Part shown: positions 7,460-13,281 of the stretch, in pieces
How the letters are laid out: every line of letters begins with the position of its first letter
Position numbering within the stretch: position 1 is the stretch's first letter
Source of the DNA: an uncultured Verrucomicrobiales bacterium
GTDB taxonomy: Bacteria > Verrucomicrobiota > Verrucomicrobiae > Limisphaerales > CANJSG01
Direction of reading: 5' to 3'
Length of the DNA stretch: 13,281 bases
Assembly: GCA_946480965.1 (NCBI GenBank)
Contig: CAMLMI010000104.1
Location: 1 to 13,281 of the forward strand
Made by a program: the position numbers and the translations under genes
Notes under the pieces: model-generated
Told to the model about the DNA's origin: nothing
Databases searched by the model: none
Seen by the model: the letters and a program-made list of their open reading frames with translations, nothing else

Positions 7460-8221
7460 GTGCGAACAGCGACTCTATTGCTTTGCCTCGGCGCGGCGGC
7501 CGGATCGGTCCGGGCGGCGGAAAGCGCCGGGCCTTTGGCCACGACCCGCGAGACCGTGGCCCAATGGGTCCAGACCCGGCAGCTGATCTCCGAGACGCGG
7601 ACCGGCTGGGAGTCGGACCGGGAAACCCTCGGCCAGACCAAGGCGCTCTTCGAACGCGAGCTGGCCACGATCCAGGAAAAGCTCTCCAAGGTCTCCACCA
7701 ACAGCTCCGTGGCCGACGCGGAACGTCTCGCGGCCGAGGCCGAGCTGAAGAAACACGCCGACGCACTGGACGCGGCCAAGACGCTCGTCGCGGAGCTCGA
7801 AGGCCAGGTCCGCAAGCTTCTTCCCCTCTTGCCCGCACCGCTGCTGGCCACGGCCAAGCCGGTGATCGACCGCCTGCCCGCCGACTCCGCCGCGACCCAG
7901 GCCGCGACGACCGAGCGGCTCCAGAGCGTGGTCGCGCTGCTCAACGAGATCGACAAGTTCAACAACGCCGTGACCGTCGTCCCCGAGAAGCGGACCAACG
8001 CCCGGAGCGAAGAAGTGGCGGTGGACACGCTGTATATCGGACTGGCCGGCGCGTGGTTCGTGGACAGCACCGGCACCGTCGCTGGCAGCGGAGCGCCGTC
8101 CGCCAGCGGCTGGCAGTGGAAGCTCCAGCCGGAGATCGCCCCGCAGGTCCGCGACGCCGTCGCGGTCTATCGCAGCCAGAAACCCGCCGCGTTCGTGGCC
8201 TTGCCCGCCTCCGTGAAATGA
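7460..8221 (+). CDS. DUF3450 family periplasmic coiled-coil protein of TonB2-type locus
   Basis: This gene encodes a 253-residue exported protein of the DUF3450 type, whose genes typically sit directly ahead of a TtpC-like gene in TonB2-type energy-transduction loci. A signal peptide (RTATLLLCLGAAAGSVRA-AE) is followed by a long helical, coiled-coil-prone stretch up to the VAELEGQVRKLLPLLP segment, then the family-like C-terminal part with LNEIDKFNNAV, VDTLYIGLAGAWFVD and SGWQWKLQPEI. The biochemical role is not established; a periplasmic partner of the ExbB-like complex is the usual guess. I chose the GTG at 7460 because it places the signal peptide at the N-terminus and gives the family's usual length. 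An in-frame ATG at 7370 would add 30 residues, and the frame is open back to 7166 through the repeat region. The stop overlaps the next start in ATGA (8218-8221), so translation of the two is probably coupled. Confidence 0.8.
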   Translation: MRTATLLLCLGAAAGSVRAAESAGPLATTRETVAQWVQTRQLISETRTGWESDRETLGQTKALFERELATIQEKLSKVSTNSSVADAERLAAEAELKKHADALDAAKTLVAELEGQVRKLLPLLPAPLLATAKPVIDRLPADSAATQAATTERLQSVVALLNEIDKFNNAVTVVPEKRTNARSEEVAVDTLYIGLAGAWFVDSTGTVAGSGAPSASGWQWKLQPEIAPQVRDAVAVYRSQKPAAFVALPASVK

Positions 8222-9729
8222 GCGCTCTTCCTGTGAATCCTTCTCTTTCTCCATCTCCCTTTCGCTCTCGGTTCGCTTCTTTCGAGAAGGAGAACGAGGG
8301 CGAGAACGAGAAAGACTCCTTCCTGCGGCGGATCGTCGGATGGGTTTCTGTCGCAGCGGTGGTCGGCCTGCTGAGCGCTGTCACGGCTTCCGCCCAGCAG
8401 CTCGATTCCCTCGCCGCCGGGGCCAAGGCCGACTTGGACAAGGCGCTGGCCGAACTGGCCGAGGTTCGCAAACAGGTCGAGGCCGAGAAGGTGCCGCTGG
8501 CCCGCGCGGTCAACGCGCTGGAGCAGCGGGTGCTCGATGAAAAGGCCGCGCTCCAGAAGGCGGAACGCTTCCAGGAGAACCAGCTCGTCGAGCTCAACGC
8601 CCTGAAGAACCAGGTCAAGGCACGCAACGAGGAGGCCAAGTATGTCGGGTCGTTGCTCGGCGAATACGCGCGTTCGTTCCGCACCCGCACCCATGTGGCG
8701 GAACAGGCGCGGTTGAAGCCGTTGCTGGACGCGCACGACGCGGCCGGCGCGTCGGTGGACCTGTCGGAAGCGGAGAAGATAGCGCGCCAGGGCGAGCTGT
8801 TGAAGGCGGCGCTCAACCGCGTGCAGGCGTTGGCCGGCGGCGAGGCGTTTGAGGCCTCGGTGCTGGGCGTGGCGGGCAAGCTGGAGAAGGGCCGCGTGGC
8901 GCTGCTCGGACCCGTGGCCGTCTTCGCCAGCGCGGAGACGCCGCTGGTGGGTGTGGTGCAGATGGAGCTGAACAAGGCGGACCCGAGCGTGTTCCCCTTC
9001 CCCGAAGCGATGGCCGCCGGAGCCCGGAGCCTGGCCACGTCGGGCGACGGTTCGGTCGGCTTGGACGCGACGCTCGGCGGCGCGATCAAGATCGCGTCCA
9101 TCGAGGAGTCGCTGGTGGAGCATTTCCTGAAGGGCGGCGTGGTCATGTGGCCGATGCTCGCGCTGGCCGTGTTGGCCCTGCTGGTGGGCGTGGTGAAGTG
9201 GGTGCAGCTCTCCCGCGTGCGGCTGGCCTCGACGACCGATCTCCAGGACGTGCTCGACGAGCTGGAAAAGGGCGACCGCGCCGCGGCCAAGCGCCGGGCC
9301 GAGGCCATCCCCGGACCTGCGGGAGAGATGCTCGTCACCGCCGTGCAGCACGTGGACGAGAAGAAGGAATACATCGAGGAGGTGCTCTACGAGCGGATGC
9401 TCGTCACCAAACCCAAGCTGGAGTCCATGCTGCCCTTCATCGCGCTGACCGCCGCCTCGGCGCCGTTGCTCGGCCTGCTGGGCACGGTCACGGGCATGAT
9501 CACGACCTTCAACATGATCAGCATCTTCGGCACGGGCGATCCGAAGACCATGTCGTCCGGCATCTCCGAGGCGCTGATCACGACGGAATTCGGCCTCTAC
9601 ATCGCCATCCCGGCGCTGATGCTCCACGCCTTCGTCAGCCGCAAGGCCAAGGGCGTGCTCGGCAGCATGGAGCAGACGGCGGTGGGCTTCATCAACGGCC
9701 TGCCGAACCGCGAGTTCGAACGTCTCTGA
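8218..9729 (+). CDS. TtpC-like MotA/TolQ/ExbB proton channel protein with long periplasmic N-terminus
   Basis: The 503-residue product has the architecture of TtpC of TonB2 systems. A hydrophobic signal or anchor at residues 35-60 (IVGWVSVAAVVGLLSAVTAS-AQQ) is followed by a predicted coiled coil at about 61-160 (LAELAEVRKQVEAEKV...), a periplasmic domain to about 300, and then the MotA/TolQ/ExbB channel unit. That unit has membrane segments at about 306-330 (VVMWPMLALAVLALLVGVV), 404-434 (SAPLLGLLGTVTGMITTF) and 449-474 (ISEALITTEFGLYIAIPAL). Glu451 aligns with Glu176 of E. coli ExbB, and the GTV and TT threonines are also kept. The channel domain works with ExbB/ExbD in proton-driven energisation of TonB. 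Residues 9-33 are encoded by a palindromic AG/CT-rich repeat and have low complexity (FEKENEGENEKD), an odd extension ahead of the signal segment. The start overlaps the DUF3450 stop by ATGA, and exbB begins 19 bp after the stop. Confidence 0.88.
   Translation: MSALPVNPSLSPSPFRSRFASFEKENEGENEKDSFLRRIVGWVSVAAVVGLLSAVTASAQQLDSLAAGAKADLDKALAELAEVRKQVEAEKVPLARAVNALEQRVLDEKAALQKAERFQENQLVELNALKNQVKARNEEAKYVGSLLGEYARSFRTRTHVAEQARLKPLLDAHDAAGASVDLSEAEKIARQGELLKAALNRVQALAGGEAFEASVLGVAGKLEKGRVALLGPVAVFASAETPLVGVVQMELNKADPSVFPFPEAMAAGARSLATSGDGSVGLDATLGGAIKIASIEESLVEHFLKGGVVMWPMLALAVLALLVGVVKWVQLSRVRLASTTDLQDVLDELEKGDRAAAKRRAEAIPGPAGEMLVTAVQHVDEKKEYIEEVLYERMLVTKPKLESMLPFIALTAASAPLLGLLGTVTGMITTFNMISIFGTGDPKTMSSGISEALITTEFGLYIAIPALMLHAFVSRKAKGVLGSMEQTAVGFINGLPNREFERL
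8244..8315. repeat. AG/CT-rich imperfect palindrome inside the TtpC-like reading frame
   Basis: TCTTTCTC at 8244-8251 is mirrored exactly by GAGAAAGA at 8308-8315. The pyrimidine-rich left half (to about 8277) and purine-rich right half (from about 8282, with GAGAACGAGGGCGAGAACG) are imperfect inverse copies of each other around TTTCGAGAA. It lies between codon 9 and codon 33 of the TtpC-like gene, before the signal segment. In RNA it would form a long, imperfect stem just after the start codon. Confidence 0.55.
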
Positions 9730-9734
9730 TCCCC

Positions 9735-9740
9735 GGAGGA
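9735..9740 (+). promoter_or_regulatory. Shine-Dalgarno of exbB
   Basis: GGAGGA at 9735-9740, eight bases before the ATG at 9749, is the only strong ribosome binding site seen in the window. It fixes the exbB start; the other starts in the operon rely on stop-start overlap or have no visible site. Confidence 0.8.
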
Positions 9741-9748
9741 ACCCCACC

Positions 9749-10459
9749 ATGAACACCGAGCTCTTCGACAAGATCCTCAAGTCCTGGATCGACGGCGGCT
9801 GGACGATGGTCCCGCTCGCGGTCGTCGCCCTGGGCCTCTACGCCACGGGCATCCACCTGCTCTTCTTCCTCTCCGCCCGGGGCCACCGCCGGTTGACCGA
9901 CGCGCAGCTGCACGACTGGGTGAAGCATCCCGCGCGGGCCGAGGGCGAGACCGGCGAGATCATCCGCTACACCCAGGAAGACGTGTCGAACCTCGACGCC
10001 ATCGCCAACCGCTTCGCCGAAGTCGTGGGCGGCAAGGTGCCCGAGGTGGACCGCCGCATGGCCACGATGAACATCCTCGTGACCTCCGCGCCGCTGCTCG
10101 GCCTGCTGGGCACCGTGCTGGGCATGATCATGACCTTCCAGGGCATCTCCACCGGCGGCGGCAAGATGGCCGACGCCATCGCCGAGGGCATCTCCGCCGC
10201 GCTCATCACCACCGAGATGGGCCTGCTGGTGGCCTTGCCCGGCATGGTCCTCGCCTACGTGGTGCGCCGTCGCCGCAACGAATACGTCGCCTTTCTCGCC
10301 ACCCTGGAGCGCATCACGCTCCGCCATTTCCGCCGCGAGAAAGAGTTCCACGGCATGACGCGTGTTTTCGTGAAGCAGGACTTCAAAGCCAAGGATGCGG
10401 CCGATGAACGTGTCGCCGCCGCGCCCGCCGCGAACGGCCTTGATCCCGTGACGCCATGA
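9749..10459 (+). CDS. exbB: ExbB/TolQ-type proton channel subunit
   Basis: The 236-residue inner-membrane protein is the channel subunit that, with ExbD, couples proton flow to TonB. Three membrane segments are visible: about 17-42 (GWTMVPLAVVALGLYATGI), 107-131 (VTSAPLLGLLGTVLGMIMTF) and 147-172 (GISAALITTEMGLLVALPG). The Ser-Ala-Pro and Gly-Thr-Val motifs of the second segment are typical. Aligning GISAALITTEMGL with E. coli ExbB GIAEALLATAIGL puts Ala150 at Glu176, whereas Thr155 matches Thr181 and a Glu is found at 156 instead. The TtpC-like protein before it keeps the Glu at that position, so the two channel paralogues differ at a residue known to matter in ExbB. A strong GGAGGA site sets the start. 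The gene ends in an ATGA overlap with exbD, indicating translational coupling. The C-terminal tail is Ala/Lys-rich and unremarkable. Confidence 0.92.
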   Translation: MNTELFDKILKSWIDGGWTMVPLAVVALGLYATGIHLLFFLSARGHRRLTDAQLHDWVKHPARAEGETGEIIRYTQEDVSNLDAIANRFAEVVGGKVPEVDRRMATMNILVTSAPLLGLLGTVLGMIMTFQGISTGGGKMADAIAEGISAALITTEMGLLVALPGMVLAYVVRRRRNEYVAFLATLERITLRHFRREKEFHGMTRVFVKQDFKAKDAADERVAAAPAANGLDPVTP

Positions 10460-10863
10460 AGTTCCGCCGCTCCCTCTCCGAGTCCGAGGAATCGACGGGC
10501 ATCGACATGTCCCCGTTGATCGACATGGTCTTCATCCTCCTCATCTTCTTCATCGTCACCACTACCTTCGTGGAGGAATCGGGGGTGGACGTGGACAAGC
10601 CCGCCGCCGCCTCGGCCGCGCGGCTGGACAAGAACAGCATCATCTTCGCGATCACCGCGCAGGGCCAGGTGGTCTATGGCGGCAAGGAGATCGGCGTCGG
10701 CGGCGTGCGTCCCTTGGTGGCCCGCCTGTGCGAACGCGATCCGCTGCCGGTCATCGTGCAGACGGACAAGAACACGCCCGCCGGGGTGCTCGTGCGGGTG
10801 ATCGACGAGGCCAAGCTGGGCAAGGCCAAGAACGTCAGCATCGCCACCCAGGCCGGAGCGTGA
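10456..10863 (+). CDS. exbD: ExbD/TolR-type biopolymer transport protein
   Basis: The 135-residue protein has one N-terminal membrane anchor and a periplasmic domain, as in ExbD/TolR. The segment GIDMSPLIDMVFILLIFFIV contains Asp23, which corresponds to the essential membrane Asp (Asp25 in E. coli ExbD) that takes part in proton movement within the ExbB pore. The periplasmic part continues with EESGVDVDKPAA, ITAQGQVVYGG and the C-terminal VRVIDEAKLGKAKNVSIAT, all typical of the family. The start ATG overlaps the exbB stop in ATGA, so the two are probably translated in a coupled way. A 101-bp palindromic gap separates it from tonB, which is unusual in an otherwise tightly packed operon. Confidence 0.95.
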   Translation: MKFRRSLSESEESTGIDMSPLIDMVFILLIFFIVTTTFVEESGVDVDKPAAASAARLDKNSIIFAITAQGQVVYGGKEIGVGGVRPLVARLCERDPLPVIVQTDKNTPAGVLVRVIDEAKLGKAKNVSIATQAGA

Positions 10864-10964
10864 TGCGAACGCGGAGCGCAGAACGTGGAACGCGGAGTCC
10901 CGACCGCGCTGCTCCGCTTCATCTCCCGTTCCGCGCTCCGCGTTCCTCCTTCCGCGTTTAATCC
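10864..10964. repeat. Palindromic repeat in the exbD-tonB gap
   Basis: CGAACGCGGAGCGCAGAACG (10866-10885) and CGTTCCGCGCTCCGCGTTCC (10927-10946) are inverse copies matching at 18 of 20 positions, separated by 41 bp. Further copies of the core word AACGCGGA occur at about 10889-10896 on the plus strand and, inverted, as TCCGCGTT at about 10951-10958, so the element is built from repeated short units. The RNA would fold into a stable GC-rich stem between the exbD and tonB coding regions. No U-run follows, so it is not a classical terminator; it might affect mRNA stability or lower tonB expression relative to exbD. Confidence 0.7.
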
Positions 10965-11621
10965 ATGCGCCGCGTCTATCAACCGCCGAAGTTCGACCGC
11001 AGCTGGGTCCAGGCCCTGCTCGCGGCCGCCGCCTTGGCGGCGATGGTCTTCGGTGTCTTGCCCTTCACCACCGCCCTGTCCAATGCGCGTCAGGAAAAGC
11101 TCCTGCTCCGCCAGGCCGACGTGGCCGCGCCGCCCCCGGTGACGGATGCGGAACCGCCCCCGCCGCCGCCCGAACCCGAAGAGAAGCCGCCCGAACCGCC
11201 GCCGCAATTGGCCGACACGACGCAGCCGATTCCGATGTCCGCAGATCTCGACGTGGCCGTGGGCGCGGGTGGTGCCTTGGCCGGGTTCGGCGACTTCAAG
11301 GCGATGGCCGCCGCCGAAACGGCGGGCGACGCCTTCGACGTGGCCGATCTGGAGAAGCCGCCCGAGGCCGTGGCGCAGATCGCGCCCAAGTATCCGCCCG
11401 AGCTGGTGAAGGCCCGCGTCGAGGGCCGCGTGACCGTCGTCTTCCTGCTCGACGAAACTGGGCGCGTGCAGGACCCGCGCGTGGACAGCGCGTCGCGGCC
11501 CGAGTTCGAGAAACCCGCCCTGGAAGCGATCCGCAAGTGGCGCTTCCGCCCCGGCCAGCGCGAAGGCCAGCCGGTGAAGACCTACCTGCGCCAACCCTTC
11601 CGGTTCACCCCGCCGGCCTGA
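10965..11621 (+). CDS. tonB: TonB energy transducer
   Basis: The 218-residue protein spans the periplasm and passes energy from ExbB/ExbD to outer-membrane receptors. Residues 14-35 form the single N-terminal membrane anchor (SWVQALLAAAALAAMVFGVL). Residues 55-80 are the Pro/Glu-rich linker (PPPPPPEPEEKPPEPPP). The TonB C-terminal domain covers about 130-218: PKYPPELVKARVEGRVTVVF, the turn LLDETGRV, then ALEAIRKWRFRPG and GQPVKTYLRQPFRF, which match the family's YP..A...G.V.V.F / A..A...W.F.PG pattern. The linker is short compared with E. coli TonB, as usual for TonB2-like proteins. The first TPR start is 12 bp downstream. No ribosome binding site is visible before the ATG, which directly follows the palindromic repeat. 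No receptor gene is present in the window, so the substrate is unknown. Confidence 0.93.
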   Translation: MRRVYQPPKFDRSWVQALLAAAALAAMVFGVLPFTTALSNARQEKLLLRQADVAAPPPVTDAEPPPPPPEPEEKPPEPPPQLADTTQPIPMSADLDVAVGAGGALAGFGDFKAMAAAETAGDAFDVADLEKPPEAVAQIAPKYPPELVKARVEGRVTVVFLLDETGRVQDPRVDSASRPEFEKPALEAIRKWRFRPGQREGQPVKTYLRQPFRFTPPA

Positions 11622-11633
11622 CCCCTTTCCACC

Positions 11634-13271
11634 ATGCACCCACGAGAAGATTTCCTGAGCGTTGCCGCAATCGGCCCCGAAGGTAGGGCGAAGGCTCCCG
11701 CCGAGCCGCCTATGCGCGAACGACGTTCCGTCGGGACAATTCCGGGGCGTGGAAGGGACGGAGATGCCGAATGGAGCGGCCAGAGTGGCGATGCTTCGAG
11801 TAGCCAGTCCTCCGGCGGCTTGGCAGGAGCCTTCGCCCTACCGCGCTGGACGTGGAGCTTGGCGGTCGCCGCGGTTGTTCTCAGCCCGTCATGGGTCTTC
11901 GCCGCCAAACCCAAGGCGCCCGAATCCAAGACCCCGGCCGAAGCCGTCGCCGCCTTCGCCCCACTGCCCGCCGACCACCCGCTCGCTTCGGTCTGGAACG
12001 ATCCCGACTTCGTGAAGCGCCTCTTCGGCAGCTACGGCGTGCTGAGCGAACAGGAGCCGCGCCTCAACGCCGAGGAGCAGGCCTTCTACCGCGACACCAT
12101 CGTCCCGCTGCTGCGCGACGATCCGGCCAAAGCCATCGCCGAGCTCTCCGCCAAGGTGAAGCCCGAGAGCAGCGCCGCCTTCGACTACACGCTGGGCAAC
12201 CTCCGCTTCCAGACCGACGACCTGACCAACGCCGTCGCCGCCTTCGAGCGCGCGGTGGAGAAGTTCCCGGACTACCGCCGCGCGCAGAAGAACCTCGGCT
12301 TCGCCCTCATCCGGCTGGGCCGCTACGAGGAGGCCGTGGGACCGCTCAGCAAGACGCTGTCGCTCGGCGGCGCGGACGGGAAGGTCTGCGGGCTGCTCGG
12401 CTTCGCCCACATGAACCTGGGCCGCAACCTCTCGGCCGAAGCCGCCTACAAGCAGGCGCTGCTCTTCGAGCCGGACAACGTCGATTTCAAGCTGGGCGTG
12501 GTGAAGTGCCAGATCGCGCTCTCGCAGTTCGACGCCGCGCTGGCGCTGCTCGACGAATTGATCGGCCAGTTCCCCGGACGCGAGGCGCTCTGGGCGCTCC
12601 AGGCGAACGTCTACATCCAGAAGGAACAGCCGGCGAAGGCCGCAATGAACTTCGAGATCCTACGCCGCATGGGCAAGGCCACCGCCGCACAGCTCGGCGT
12701 GCTCGGCGACCTCTACCTCGCGCAGGAGGCCAAGGACCTCGCGCTCGCCGCGTATCAGGAAGCGTTGGAGAAGGACCCGGCGGCGGGCATGACCCGAGCG
12801 TTGCGGTCGGCCGAACTGCTGGTGGGGCGCGGCGCGTTGACCGAAGCCAAGCAGATGTTCGCCAAGATCCGCTCCGCCGGTGGCGAGGCGTTGGGCGCGG
12901 CCGAGGAGCTGAAGCTGCTCAAGCTCGAGGCGCGCACGGCGCTCGCGTCGGGCGAAGCCGAGGCGGCCATCGCCACGCTGGAGCGGGTGATCGAGAAGAA
13001 CCCGCTCGACGGCGAGGCGCTGCTGTTGGCCGGCGATTACTACGCGCGGCACGACCAAAAGGAGAAGGCCGCCTTCCGCTACGAGACCGCGGCGAAGCTC
13101 TCCGGCTTCGAAGCCGACGCGCTGCTGAAACAGGCGCAGCTCCAGGTGCAGGGCCAGAAGTATGTCGAGGCCGTCGAACTGCTCCGCAAGGCGCAGAAGA
13201 TCAAGCCGCGCGACAATGTGGGCCGGTATCTGGAGAAGGTGGAGCAACTGGCCCGCGGCGGCCGCGCGTGA
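11634..13271 (+). CDS. TPR repeat protein of the TonB2-type operon, with repeat-derived N-terminal extension
   Basis: The 545-residue product is mainly helical tetratricopeptide repeats from about residue 180 to the end. Typical units are YTLGNLRFQTDDLTNAVAAF, GFAHMNLGRNLSAEAAYKQA, VYIQKEQPAKAAMNFEIL and QAQLQVQGQKYVEAVELLRK. A signal peptide-like segment lies unusually far in, at about residues 71-91 (RWTWSLAVAAVVLSPSWVFAA), so the mature protein is probably periplasmic. TPR proteins end TonB2-type operons in other bacteria and are thought to help assembly or receptor interaction; I infer the same here. Residues 17-70 are encoded entirely by a 161-bp inverted-repeat element. If translation starts at the ATG at 11634, the signal peptide is preceded by about 70 extra residues. 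Alternative starts are an ATG at 11712 and a TTG at 11820 inside the right arm of the element; the last would give a normal signal peptide. None has a clear ribosome binding site. The family is certain; the start is not. Confidence 0.85.
   Translation: MHPREDFLSVAAIGPEGRAKAPAEPPMRERRSVGTIPGRGRDGDAEWSGQSGDASSSQSSGGLAGAFALPRWTWSLAVAAVVLSPSWVFAAKPKAPESKTPAEAVAAFAPLPADHPLASVWNDPDFVKRLFGSYGVLSEQEPRLNAEEQAFYRDTIVPLLRDDPAKAIAELSAKVKPESSAAFDYTLGNLRFQTDDLTNAVAAFERAVEKFPDYRRAQKNLGFALIRLGRYEEAVGPLSKTLSLGGADGKVCGLLGFAHMNLGRNLSAEAAYKQALLFEPDNVDFKLGVVKCQIALSQFDAALALLDELIGQFPGREALWALQANVYIQKEQPAKAAMNFEILRRMGKATAAQLGVLGDLYLAQEAKDLALAAYQEALEKDPAAGMTRALRSAELLVGRGALTEAKQMFAKIRSAGGEALGAAEELKLLKLEARTALASGEAEAAIATLERVIEKNPLDGEALLLAGDYYARHDQKEKAAFRYETAAKLSGFEADALLKQAQLQVQGQKYVEAVELLRKAQKIKPRDNVGRYLEKVEQLARGGRA
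11682..11842. mobile_element. 161-bp inverted-repeat (MITE-like) element inside the TPR reading frame
   Basis: The ends are 29-bp inverted repeats: 11682-11710, beginning GGTAGGGCGAAGGCTCC, and 11814-11842, ending GGAGCCTTCGCCCTACC. They match at 27 of 29 positions. The 103 bp between carry no transposase, so any movement would need enzymes supplied in trans. No target-site duplication is evident next to the arms (CCCCGA before, GCGCTG after). The element has no stop in the TPR frame and encodes residues 17-70, although its length is not a multiple of three. From memory, GGTAGGGCGA...GCTCC words recur in verrucomicrobial genomes; not checked here. Confidence 0.75.
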
Positions 13272-13281
13272 GCCATGGGAC

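Noticed and set aside
10867..10958. CRISPR-like array in the exbD-tonB gap
   Set aside because: The repeated words are short, occur on both strands and have no regular spacers.
13275..13281. Possible start codon of a further gene after the TPR gene
   Set aside because: Only seven bases remain in the window, too few to support a call.

Overview
The window is GC-rich, densely coding DNA from a Gram-negative (outer-membrane) bacterium. A TonB/ExbB/ExbD energy-transduction operon shows that there is an outer membrane. Several features fit a member of the Verrucomicrobiota or a neighbouring PVC lineage: secreted proteins with a 'W-x-P ... RFYR' module, few Shine-Dalgarno sequences, and gene junctions packed with short palindromic repeats. 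This assignment is an inference from style; no rRNA or other marker gene is present.

Layout. (1) Positions 1-2098, minus strand: two ketosynthase genes. The upstream one (863-2098) is a FabF-type beta-ketoacyl synthase with a complete Cys-His-His/Lys active site. The downstream one (1-753, cut by the window edge) has the same fold but Gly where the catalytic Cys should be, so it resembles a chain-length-factor partner. This is probably the edge of a type II fatty-acid, aryl-polyene or similar polyketide cluster. (2) Positions 2294-7041, plus strand: two secreted proteins read divergently from the ketosynthases. The first is a seven-repeat beta-propeller-like protein. The second is a 1043-residue protein with a phosphohistidine swivel domain followed by a complete ATP-grasp (PPDK/GWD-type) domain. 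The two genes carry the same type of small 'FYR' module at their facing ends. (3) Positions 7042-7459: repeat-filled non-coding DNA. (4) Positions 7460-13271, plus strand: a six-gene operon DUF3450 - TtpC-like MotA/TolQ/ExbB protein - ExbB - ExbD - TonB - TPR protein, the order known for TonB2-type systems of Vibrio and Shewanella. These proteins should convert the inner-membrane proton gradient into force on outer-membrane receptors.

The most unusual signals are two. One is a signal-peptide-bearing, dikinase-like protein, placed where ATP is not expected. The other is a set of short inverted-repeat elements at the junctions of the TonB operon. Two of these are open in frame and appear to be translated as N-terminal extensions in front of the signal peptides of the TtpC-like and TPR proteins. 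The TPR case is a 161-bp element bounded by 29-bp inverted repeats matching at 27 of 29 positions.

No tRNA, rRNA, CRISPR array, transposase gene or integrase was seen.
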